From: Gemmatimonadaceae bacterium
Lineage (GTDB): Bacteria; Gemmatimonadota; Gemmatimonadetes; Gemmatimonadales; Gemmatimonadaceae
Direction of reading: 5' to 3'
Assembly (NCBI GenBank): GCA_019637445.1
Contig: JAHBVS010000001.1
Coordinates: forward strand, 903,586 to 967,585
DNA: 64,000 bases
Within the stretch, counting starts at the first letter, position 1; each line of letters begins with the position of its first letter. The position numbers were made by a program, and so were the translations under genes. Shown here piece by piece: positions 9,146 through 17,114 of the stretch. The notes below the pieces were generated by a model that was not told the origin of the DNA, ran no database searches, and worked only from the letters and a program-made list of their open reading frames with translations.

Positions 9146-9688
9146 CTAGGGCCCCTGCGAGAGATACGCCGCCGCGTACCGCGTGATGCTCTCGTCCACC
9201 ACACGCATTGCCTCCTCGCTCTTGCCCCAGCCGAGGATCTCCACGCGCTTGCCCTCAAGGTCCTTGTAGATCGCGAAGAAGTGCTCGATCTCCTTGAGCT
9301 GATGCGTCGGCAGGTCGGCGATGTCGAAGATCTCGCCGTGGAGCGGGTCGTCCGTCGGAACCGCGAGGATCTTGTCGTCGGGCTCGCCCTTGTCGAGCAT
9401 GCGCAGCACGCCCACAGGGCGCACGTCAATCAGGCAGCCGGTGAAGGTCGGCTCCTTGATCATCACCAGCACGTCGAGCGGGTCGTTGTCCTCGTGGAGC
9501 GTGCGCGGGATCAGCCCGTAGTCGCCGGGATAGTGCACGGCGCTGTACAGCACACGGTCGAGCCGGAAGAGCCCGGAGTCCTTGTCGAGTTCGTACTTGT
9601 TGCGCGCGCCCTGTGGGATCTCGATCACCGCCGTCACGCGCTCGGGCGGCTGCGGCCCGGGCTCCAGGTCCTTCCAGGGATGGATCAC
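9146..9688 (-). CDS. ppa: Inorganic pyrophosphatase (family I)
   Basis: Soluble Mg-dependent pyrophosphatase, 180 residues, driving biosynthetic reactions by hydrolysing PPi. The family signature DNDPLDV is intact, preceded by YPGDYGLIPRTL and followed by the conserved KEIEHFF and GKRVEILGWG blocks. The start is GTG at 9688, overlapping the ccmD stop as GTGA (9685-9688). It is therefore the last gene of the cytochrome c maturation block, an unusual translational coupling. Confidence 0.95.
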   Translation of the reverse strand: MIHPWKDLEPGPQPPERVTAVIEIPQGARNKYELDKDSGLFRLDRVLYSAVHYPGDYGLIPRTLHEDNDPLDVLVMIKEPTFTGCLIDVRPVGVLRMLDKGEPDDKILAVPTDDPLHGEIFDIADLPTHQLKEIEHFFAIYKDLEGKRVEILGWGKSEEAMRVVDESITRYAAAYLSQGP

Positions 9689-9819
9689 GGAGACGGCCGA
9701 CCCGCCTCGCGGCGGCGTGCGAGGGCGCGGCGACGCCAGCCGATGGAAATCGCGTATCCGACGAACATCGCGATCAAGACTCCGTAGGCGACCTGGTAAT
9801 AGATGGCGTTGTCAGGCAT
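9685..9819 (-). CDS. ccmD: CcmD-like heme exporter subunit
   Basis: A 44-residue single-TM protein beginning MPDNAIYYQVAYGVLIAMFV and ending in an Arg-rich tail (GWRRRALARRREAG). Size, topology (short periplasmic N-terminus, one helix, basic cytoplasmic tail) and position after ccmC fit CcmD, which helps release holo-CcmE from the CcmABC complex. The ATG at 9819 is 4 nt after the ccmC stop. Sequence conservation in this family is weak, so the call rests on context. Confidence 0.75.
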   Translation of the reverse strand: MPDNAIYYQVAYGVLIAMFVGYAISIGWRRRALARRREAGRPSP

Positions 9820-9823
9820 CGGC

Positions 9824-10513
9824 TCAGGCCTCCGCGGCGTCGAGGAGTTCGTCGCGCTCGCGGGCCAGCGCCATCCGCGCGCGCACCAGCGCCACGTAGA
9901 GCACCGTGAACGCGAACAAGGCAAGGAACAGCGTGGTCGTCATCGACGCCGGCATCTGAATACCCGTCGGGTTCGCCACGATCGGCATCGGGTGCTGCGT
10001 GCGGAACAGGTACACGCTGAGGTGGATGAACGGGATCAACAGCGCCCCGAGGATCCCTACGACCGCCGAGTAGCGCGCGCGCGCCGTGCGGTCGTCCACC
10101 GCGCCGCGCAGCACGAGGTACCCAAGGTAGAGGAACCAGAGGAACAGCGTGAGCGTGAGCCGCGCATCCCAGACCCACCAAGCGCCCCAGATCGGCCTGC
10201 CCCAGAGTGGCCCCGAGATGAGCACGCCCGTGGTGAAGATCACGCCAACCTCGGCCGAGGACTCGGCGAAGCGATCCAGCCGCGGGTCCTTGAGGAACAG
10301 CCACACGCCGCCGGCGATGGCCGTGAGCCCGAAGGCGAGGAACGCCACCCAGGCCGAGGGCAGGTGCACGTAGAAGATCTTCTGGGCGAGGCCCTGCAGC
10401 CGGTCGGGCGGCGTGAACCAGATGGCGCGCACGAAGGCCGCGGCCATCAGGACGATGGCGGCGATGCCGAAGGCATCGAGGCCGCGCGGGCGCGCCGGGG
10501 AGTCGGAAGTCAC
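9824..10513 (-). CDS. ccmC: Cytochrome c maturation heme-handling protein CcmC
   Basis: Inner-membrane heme-handling protein of 229 residues with six predicted helices. It carries the tryptophan-rich WWD-type motif (IWGAWWVWDARLT) that presents heme to CcmE. Conserved His residues occur in FYVHLPSAW and IHLSVYLFRTQHP, matching the flanking axial-ligand positions of the family. The start was chosen as GTG at 10513 (MTSDSPARPRG), 7 nt after the ccmB stop; the longer open frame upstream is a shadow of ccmB. Confidence 0.92.
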   Translation of the reverse strand: MTSDSPARPRGLDAFGIAAIVLMAAAFVRAIWFTPPDRLQGLAQKIFYVHLPSAWVAFLAFGLTAIAGGVWLFLKDPRLDRFAESSAEVGVIFTTGVLISGPLWGRPIWGAWWVWDARLTLTLFLWFLYLGYLVLRGAVDDRTARARYSAVVGILGALLIPFIHLSVYLFRTQHPMPIVANPTGIQMPASMTTTLFLALFAFTVLYVALVRARMALARERDELLDAAEA

Positions 10514-10520
10514 GTCAGGG

Positions 10521-11243
10521 TCAGTCGTCGAGCGTGAAGGGGAACGCGATCGTGCACGCGTACAGGAAGACGAGGTCGAAGGCGAGCAGGATACGCAGCC
10601 AGGCCATGCTCTCGGCCAGCGGCCGGCCCGCCAGCAGTCTGGCCGTCGCGCTGGCCGCGGGCAACACGACCGGCACGAAGAATGGCAGGGCCAGCACCGG
10701 AAGCAGCAGCTCGGCCATTCGCGTATTCGACGTGATCCCGGCGAACAACGTTCCAATGCAGGCCAGACCGATCGCCGCCAGCAGCATCACGCCGGCCAGC
10801 GGTCCGAAGATGACGCCGAAGGGCAGGTTGTAGAACAGCGCGACGGCGGGCAGCGCCACCGCCTGCACCCCGAGCACGAAGACGAGGTTGGCCAGCGCCT
10901 TACCGAGGAAGATGGACTCGCGCGGCACGGGGGCGACGAGCAGCGCATCCATCGCGCGCTCCTGCGCCTCGACCTCGAACGAGCGGTGCAGTCCCAGCAG
11001 CCCGGAGAACGTGAAGGTCACCCAGAGCACGCCCGGCGCGATGTCCAGCGGCGTGACCGCGGTAGCGTCCCAGGTGAAATAGAAAATCACCACCGCGAGC
11101 AGCGAGACCACCAGCGCCGAGAGGTAGGCGCTGCGCGTGCGGAACTCGATGGCGAGGTCCTTCCGGGCGATGAGCCAGGCGGCGGCGAGCGTGCCCGGAT
11201 GGGCAGCGGCTGCCTTTGGCGGGCCAGCGACGGGCGCGGTCAC
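10521..11243 (-). CDS. ccmB: Heme exporter permease CcmB
   Basis: 240-residue ABC-type permease with six hydrophobic segments. It carries the typical CcmB stretch RKDLAIEFRTRSAYLSALVV near the N-terminus, then LHRSFEVEAQERAMDALLVA and PRESIFLGKALANL. It forms the CcmAB(CD) complex that releases heme-loaded CcmE. The GTG start overlaps the ccmA stop (GTGA, 11240-11243). Confidence 0.92.
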   Translation of the reverse strand: MTAPVAGPPKAAAAHPGTLAAAWLIARKDLAIEFRTRSAYLSALVVSLLAVVIFYFTWDATAVTPLDIAPGVLWVTFTFSGLLGLHRSFEVEAQERAMDALLVAPVPRESIFLGKALANLVFVLGVQAVALPAVALFYNLPFGVIFGPLAGVMLLAAIGLACIGTLFAGITSNTRMAELLLPVLALPFFVPVVLPAASATARLLAGRPLAESMAWLRILLAFDLVFLYACTIAFPFTLDD

Positions 11244-11938
11244 GAGAGGAGCTCCCGATACTCGGCGGCGTAGGCAGACGCATCGAGGCCGGAGGTGTCG
11301 TCGTGGCGCACGAACCGTCCGCCGCGCATCACCGCCGCCTGTGAGGCCACCGCCAGGCCCTCCTGGAGATGGTGCGTGACCACGATCAGCGCGGCGCCTG
11401 CCTCACGTCGTTCTCGAAGCAGCGCCGTGAGTGCGACGCTGCCGAGTTCATCGAGTCCAGTGTAGGGTTCGTCGGCCAGCAACACATCCGGCGCGTGCAC
11501 GATGGCGCGGGCGATGGCCACGCGCTGCTGCAGTCCGCGCGACAGCGCGCGGACGGGGACGTCCGCGCGGTCGGCGACACGAAGTGCATCGAGCGACGCC
11601 TGCACTTTCGCGTCCGGATCAGGCAGTGCGTGCAGCTGCGCGGCAAAGCGAACGTTCTCGCGCGCCGTCAGCGCGTCGTAGAGCATCGTCCGGTGGCTGA
11701 TCAGCCCAACCCGGCTGCGGGCCTCAACCGCCGGCAGCGTGCGACCGGCCACCGCGGCGCGACCGGCGCTGGGCTTGAGCAGGCCGGCCAACAAGCGCAG
11801 TAGGGTGGTCTTGCCGGCGCCGTTCGGGCCGAAGAGCGCGAGGGCGTCACCCGGCCCGAGGTCCAGACTGACGCCGTCTACCGCGCGCCGCGCCCCGAAG
11901 GCGCGCTGCAGGCCCTCGGCCTGGATCAGCGGAGTCAC
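11240..11938 (-). CDS. ccmA: Heme exporter ATP-binding protein CcmA
   Basis: ABC ATPase of 232 residues. Walker A is FGPNGAGKTTLL and Walker B is VLLADEP, followed by YTGLDELG (D-loop) and a switch His in VVTHH. The signature helix reads LSRGLQQRVAIARA in place of LSGGQ, a variation common in CcmA-type proteins. The chosen start is GTG at 11938 (MTPLIQAEGL). An in-frame GTG at 11995 would add 19 residues with no family resemblance. The gap to the upstream STAS gene is 116 nt, so co-transcription from the riboswitch-controlled promoter is possible but unproven. Confidence 0.9.
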   Translation of the reverse strand: MTPLIQAEGLQRAFGARRAVDGVSLDLGPGDALALFGPNGAGKTTLLRLLAGLLKPSAGRAAVAGRTLPAVEARSRVGLISHRTMLYDALTARENVRFAAQLHALPDPDAKVQASLDALRVADRADVPVRALSRGLQQRVAIARAIVHAPDVLLADEPYTGLDELGSVALTALLRERREAGAALIVVTHHLQEGLAVASQAAVMRGGRFVRHDDTSGLDASAYAAEYRELLS

Positions 11939-12054
11939 GGCCTCGGTCGGCGGCAGATTCCCATACGGGAAGGCTACCGACTCGGCGGGCCGCACGGAAC
12001 GGGCAGGGGCCGTCGCAGGACAAGCGCGCTTCGGGTTCGCCTTGGCACAAGCAG

Positions 12055-12363
12055 CTATCGACGCCGCTCGACCTCAAACAGCGTGTACAGCCTTGTCGAG
12101 TCCAACAGCGTGGCGATGTCGGCAGAAACCTGAGAAAGCCGCGTGCGCATCCCACGCTCGCGCGCCCGCTTCTGGAGGAGGATCAGGCAGCCGAGTCCGG
12201 AGGCGTCGATCTCGCGGGTGGCGAGCATATCGACCACGACCACGTGGTCCCCGCGGCGCGCGGCGCCTTCAACGGCGGATAGTACGGCATCACGACAGGA
12301 CGCGCGCTCACGGTTGGTAAGCGACGGCGGAGCTACATATGTGGTGGATCGCTCTTCTGGCAT
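12055..12363 (-). CDS. STAS-domain protein (anti-sigma factor antagonist-like)
   Basis: 102-residue single STAS domain (SpoIIAA/RsbV-like). The conserved phospho-acceptor segment is IDASGLGCLILLQKRA, with the regulatory Ser at S55. The preceding strand HVVVVDML and the closing ADIATLLDSTRLYTLFEV fit the fold. Such proteins bind anti-sigma or other switch kinases in a phosphorylation-dependent manner. The ATG at 12363 has AGGGGA about 9 nt upstream. The mRNA leader contains a GEMM-I riboswitch ending 92 nt upstream of the ATG, so expression is likely tuned by a cyclic dinucleotide. No partner anti-sigma kinase is adjacent. Confidence 0.88.
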   Translation of the reverse strand: MPEERSTTYVAPPSLTNRERASCRDAVLSAVEGAARRGDHVVVVDMLATREIDASGLGCLILLQKRARERGMRTRLSQVSADIATLLDSTRLYTLFEVERRR

Positions 12364-12426
12364 TGTTGGGTTCCCCTGCTGGTGCAGAGGCCACGGTCGA
12401 TGCCAGGTGCTGTCGAATACAGCTCT

Positions 12427-12450
12427 CCCATCGGGGCGCTGCCCCGTGGG
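12427..12450 (-). promoter_or_regulatory. Candidate expression-platform hairpin of the riboswitch
   Basis: On the minus strand, CCCA-CGGGGC-AGC-GCCCCG-A-TGGG folds into a ten-pair stem with one bulged A, 5 nt after the aptamer. Between them, GGTG (12459-12456, the 3' strand of P1) can alternatively pair with CACC (12452-12449). P1 formation and this downstream pairing are therefore mutually exclusive. No U-tract follows the hairpin, so classical intrinsic termination is not supported; Rho-dependent or translational control is equally possible. Confidence 0.5.
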
Positions 12451-12455
12451 TGAAC

Positions 12456-12540
12456 CACCTTCGGCAACCGGACGATCTCGAACGTTCCGAGACTCCTGGC
12501 TTTGCGTCCCCGCCTCGCGACGGGTTTGCTCTTATCGGTG
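12456..12540 (-). ncRNA. GEMM-I class cyclic-dinucleotide riboswitch, A20 variant
   Basis: The minus strand shows the hallmark elements of the GEMM-I (c-di-GMP-I) aptamer in order. These are GCAAACC (12529-12523); a perfect six-pair P2 (CCCGTC/GGCGGG) capped by a GCGA GNRA tetraloop (12524-12509); the invariant GACGCAAAGCC (12508-12498); a P3 stem built on TCTCG/CGAGA and GGA/TCC; and the closing GGTTGCCG with the ligand-pairing C at 12464. P1 is CACC/GGTG. Aligned to the Vibrio Vc2 aptamer, A18, G21, C46, A47 and C92 are conserved, but the base equivalent to G20 is A (12530). That is the signature of the GEMM-Ib riboswitches that sense 3',3'-cyclic AMP-GMP. The class is secure; the ligand is inference. 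Confidence 0.87.
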
Positions 12541-12858
12541 TGGCGTACTGCGCGTTTGCTGGTTCTGATAAGCCAGAGCCGTGCCACGCGCACTCGAACT
12601 GTAAGTGATTGCCGCTAGGCGTGTTATACGCTCGTCACGCTGTGACGGATCTCCCGCGTCGGTGCGCCTTGCAAGGGAGTCGGCAAATCACGCGTCACTG
12701 TCGCGCCTTGAGACGGCACCTGTAGCCGCCGTGGTCGGTCGGCGGGCCAACCCGTCGGCGCTCCTTAGCCGCGCCGTAGCCGCGCCGTAGCCGCACCGTA
12801 GCCGCACCGTAGCCGCACCGCGGTAGCCAGCGGCCGTCCGCCGACCTAGCATTGGGCC
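12541..12858. other. Intergenic control region between the riboswitch and acs
   Basis: 318 bp separating the divergent STAS/riboswitch transcript from acs. It must hold the promoter for the riboswitch leader and probably that for acs. Apart from the tandem repeat at 12766-12820 I recognise no protein motif, tRNA or consensus promoter. Short plus-strand open frames here lack family resemblance and ribosome-binding sites. Confidence 0.5.
12766..12820. repeat. Five tandem copies of an 11-bp unit
   Basis: Units TAGCCGCGCCG (x2, 12766-12787) then TAGCCGCACCG (x3, 12788-12820), contiguous, differing by one G/A change. A partial copy (GTAGCCGCCG) lies near 12721. The array ends 38 bp before the acs ATG. 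An 11-bp period is close to one helical turn, which would place any bound protein on one DNA face; equally it may be slippage expansion. It is not CRISPR (no spacers). Confidence 0.9.
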
Positions 12859-14823
<1,965 letters not shown>

Positions 14824-14830
14824 ACTGCTT

Positions 14831-15015
14831 GCCACAGAGGCACAGAGACACAGAGGGCTGAGCGAGCACGAGCGACTCTGTGCCCAGTCCGACAGAATTC
14901 TTAAGGGGGCGTGGCGGACATAGCTGTCCGCCACGCCCCCTTGGAAGTTGTGGTTGGAGCCGACACAGAGGCCTACGCCCGTCCCGACACCTCAGTGTCT
15001 CTGTGCCTCTGTGGC
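14831..15015. repeat. MITE-like inverted-repeat element, copy 1
   Basis: A 185-bp stretch bounded by perfect 21-bp inverted repeats (14831-14851 and 14995-15015, motif GCCACAGAGGCACAGAGACA plus C). It encodes nothing. The same terminal repeats and about 30 bp of internal flank recur at 16302-16493. The left ends of both copies share the sequence onward into CAGAGGG-TGAGCG. It fills the acs/dsbA-like convergent gap. No target-site duplication could be confirmed by eye. Confidence 0.85.
14903..14942. terminator. Perfect 18-bp hairpin, likely bidirectional terminator
   Basis: AAGGGGGCGTGGCGGACA (14903-14920), loop TAGC, then the exact reverse complement to 14942. It is flanked by short A/T on both sides (ttcttaag... 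and ...ccttgg). It lies inside repeat copy 1 between the convergent acs and thiol oxidoreductase genes, where it could stop transcription from both directions. The U-tract is short, so termination efficiency is uncertain. Confidence 0.6.
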
Positions 15016-15024
15016 CAGCAGTTA

Positions 15025-15750
15025 TCAGGGCACCGAAACCTTGGTCACCCCATCGCCAGGCTTGTCGAGCTCAGCCTGCACCTTGGCCTCGAGCACCATC
15101 GCACGGAACTGGTCGTAGGGAATCGCCCCCGCGATCATGCGCCCGCCGATGATGAAGGTCGGCGTCGAGCCCACGCGCAGGCGGTTGGCCTCGTTCCGGT
15201 TGGCGAGGATCTGCGGCAGCATCTTCTCGGAGTCGTAGCACTCGTTCCACCGACGCACGTCGAGGCTCAGGTCGCGGGCGTAGCGCTCGAAGACCCGCTT
15301 CGGCGAGCGCGTGGCCTGCGTATTCCACTCGTACTGGCCCTGGAACAGGCGGTCGTGCATCTCCCAGAACTTGCCCTGCTCGTTGGCACAGTGGGCCGCG
15401 TTGTGAGCCGGCACCGAGTTCGGATGGATGTCGAGCGGAAGGTCGAAGAAGCGGAAGGACACCTCGCCCGTCTCGACAAGCCGCTTCATCACGTCAGGGC
15501 CCGTGACGGTGGCGTAGTAGGCACAGCCCGGGCATTCGAAGTCGCCGAACTCGATGACCTGCACCGGGGCGTCCGGGTTGCCCTTGAGGATGCCCGCCGC
15601 GTCCACGGCCGGCAGCGTCGCCGGATCCAGCGTGAGCACCGTTCCCTGGCGCGACATCACCCAACCGATCGCCCCGACGCCGACGACGGCGACGACGGCG
15701 AGGATAGCGACAAAGGAACCATTGTTGGCCTTGAGGGACTTCTTGGACAC
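15025..15750 (-). CDS. Membrane-anchored DsbA-family thiol:disulfide oxidoreductase
   Basis: 241 residues: a cytoplasmic basic start, one signal-anchor helix (about residues 13-31), then a thioredoxin-like DsbA domain. The redox site is FECPGCAYY with C73-P-G-C76; the cis-proline loop is GSTPTFIIGG. Likely function is disulfide oxidation or isomerisation of exported proteins. It could also reduce apocytochrome thiols, given the ccm genes 3 kb away, but that is speculative. The start was chosen as GTG at 15750, which has GGAG 7 nt upstream; a TTG at 15792 would add 14 residues. Confidence 0.88.
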   Translation of the reverse strand: MSKKSLKANNGSFVAILAVVAVVGVGAIGWVMSRQGTVLTLDPATLPAVDAAGILKGNPDAPVQVIEFGDFECPGCAYYATVTGPDVMKRLVETGEVSFRFFDLPLDIHPNSVPAHNAAHCANEQGKFWEMHDRLFQGQYEWNTQATRSPKRVFERYARDLSLDVRRWNECYDSEKMLPQILANRNEANRLRVGSTPTFIIGGRMIAGAIPYDQFRAMVLEAKVQAELDKPGDGVTKVSVP

Positions 15751-15847
15751 GGGCGTCTCCGGAGCGCGAGCGTTGTGACGGGAATCTCGCAATGTATCCG
15801 CTTCGCGTGGGGTATGAGAATGGGGCGCAAGGGGTTATCTTTCGCGG

Positions 15848-16231
15848 ATGGGCGGAAAGTCCTCCCATCCGAACCTTAAGCCGGACGAAATGAGCAGACA
15901 GCGTAATCGCGGCCGCCCGATGGCCGCGGCCCCGACGCCGTTCGACCAGGCGCGAGACGAGCTGTTCCAGCACGTGATGCGCTGTGGGGTGATCGGCTCG
16001 GCGCCGGAACACCAGAAGGAATGGTTCGACGAGACGATGAAGTTTCTCGCGGACCGCTACCACGAGTTGAGCCAGAAGCAGGTCGCGGAGTTGCGAGTCC
16101 TGGGCGAGCGGTTTGCCGCCCCGACGGTGAAGCAGCCGGCCCCGTCGCCGGCCCCCTCCGCAGAGGCCGAGTCGGACGCCGACGCGAAGGACGCTCCCGA
16201 AGACGAGCTCGACGCGGTCAGCGCGGTTTGA
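15848..16231 (+). CDS. Conserved-looking hypothetical protein with disordered acidic tail
   Basis: 127 residues, no recognised family. The core (about residues 25-90) is helical (QARDELFQHVMRCGVIGS, EWFDETMKFLADRYHELS). The tail is Pro/Ala/Asp/Glu-rich (about 93-127), suggesting a disordered C-terminus. Starts at 15848, 15890 or 15920 are all possible; none has a clear ribosome-binding site. A strong intrinsic terminator follows 15 nt after the stop, which supports it being a real transcription unit. Confidence 0.7.
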   Translation: MGGKSSHPNLKPDEMSRQRNRGRPMAAAPTPFDQARDELFQHVMRCGVIGSAPEHQKEWFDETMKFLADRYHELSQKQVAELRVLGERFAAPTVKQPAPSPAPSAEAESDADAKDAPEDELDAVSAV

Positions 16232-16245
16232 TCAGCAGGACTTCG

Positions 16246-16282
16246 AAGCCCCGGCGAGCACGCCGGGGCTTTGTTGTTTTTT
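16246..16282 (+). terminator. Rho-independent terminator
   Basis: AGCCCCGGCG (16247-16256), loop AGCA, CGCCGGGGCT (16261-16270), followed immediately by TTGTTGTTTTTT. A ten-pair GC-rich stem with a U-tract is the textbook intrinsic terminator for the upstream gene, and the clearest one in the window. Confidence 0.93.
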
Positions 16283-16301
16283 GGGGATGCGGGGGAACTG
16301 C

Positions 16302-16493
16302 TTTGCCACAGAGGCACAGAGACACAGAGGGTTGAGCGCGCACGGTGGCCTCTGTGTCTAGTCCAACGGCAACTTCTTTGGGGGCTCGGCGAAGAGATTT
16401 CTCCGTCAAGACCCCCTTCAGTTCCATAGAGAGAAGGCACAGAGGTGTCGGCTCGCGAATGAGCCCTCTGTGTCTCTGTGCCTCTGTGGCAAA
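16302..16493. repeat. MITE-like inverted-repeat element, copy 2
   Basis: 192 bp bounded by perfect 30-bp inverted repeats (16302-16331 and 16464-16493), containing the same core as copy 1 at 14831-15015. The interior differs from copy 1 after the first 60 bp or so but again holds a G5...C5 imperfect hairpin (about 16380-16416). No open reading frame of interest. It lies between the terminator at 16246-16282 and the next minus-strand gene. Confidence 0.87.
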
Positions 16494-16515
16494 TTTTCGG
16501 CGCGCCGATCTCGAA

Positions 16516-17010
16516 TCAGCGCGTGCCAGACTGCCGCGTCCGGCGCAGCGCCACGCCGAGCCGCAGGCCGCCGCCCATGGACAGCTCGGCCGCGGGGATC
16601 CAGGCGCCGCGGCGCGCGCCTTCGACGCCCACGTGCAGCGTGAGCACCGGGTCGGCGCGGCCTTCGACGAAGCGGGCGCTGACCCCCGCCCCACCGTAGA
16701 GGCCGCGCGGCCGCTCACCGAAGGGGTCCAGGTGGAAGCGAACCGCGAAGTCTGCTCGCTGCGCGCCGCGCCAGACGTCGTCGCGGCCGCGCACCGCGCC
16801 AGCTGAGACCAGGCCCGCGACGCGCACGTACCAGCCCGCGCGCAGGTTCACACCAGCACCGGCGAAGGCGTCCGGTGTGCGGGAGGCCCCGGCGTCCGCG
16901 AACAGCTCCCACTGGGGGTTCGCACTCACGGCGCGCGGGTCGGCTCGCTGGGCCTTGGCGGGGGCCGCCCAGCAGAGAACGAGCGCGGCCAGGCCGAAGT
17001 TCAGTCGCAT
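16516..17010 (-). CDS. Secreted protein, probable small outer-membrane beta-barrel
   Basis: 164 residues with a signal peptide (MRLNFGLAALVLCWAAPAKA, cleavage before Q). The mature part alternates polar and hydrophobic residues with many Gly/Ala/Arg (GAGVNLRAGWYVRVAGLV, YGGAGVSARFV). It ends in a strand-rich segment (ELSMGGGLRLGVALRR), as in eight-stranded OmpX/OmpA-like barrels. No specific family was recognised. The ATG at 17010 is preferred because the signal peptide starts there; an upstream in-frame start at 17046 adds 12 residues before it. Confidence 0.7.
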   Translation of the reverse strand: MRLNFGLAALVLCWAAPAKAQRADPRAVSANPQWELFADAGASRTPDAFAGAGVNLRAGWYVRVAGLVSAGAVRGRDDVWRGAQRADFAVRFHLDPFGERPRGLYGGAGVSARFVEGRADPVLTLHVGVEGARRGAWIPAAELSMGGGLRLGVALRRTRQSGTR

Positions 17011-17114
17011 GGGGGCGGAAGCTACAGCCGCTCCCCGCTGGCCCAAAGCTTGCGACCCCCCGTTTTCGTGGGGTAGGTTCCGTTTCCGGCCCTTCCGACC
17101 CAGACGAGGATTCG

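Noticed and set aside
9824-10756. Longer 310-codon version of ccmC
   Set aside because: The first 81 codons are a Cys/Ser/Arg-rich antiphase reading of ccmB; the GTG at 10513 gives a normal CcmC length.
12339-12790. Two short plus-strand open frames (89 and 61 codons) in the riboswitch region
   Set aside because: They overlap the minus-strand STAS start and the aptamer, have no ribosome-binding site or homology, and the conserved RNA explains the sequence better.
12766-12820. CRISPR-like array
   Set aside because: The 11-bp units are contiguous with no spacers, and no cas genes are present.
16302-16493. Copy 2 of the inverted repeat as a second transcription terminator
   Set aside because: The true terminator with a U-tract is at 16246-16282; the 30-bp repeats are 132 bp apart, too far for a terminator stem, and match copy 1 as a dispersed element.
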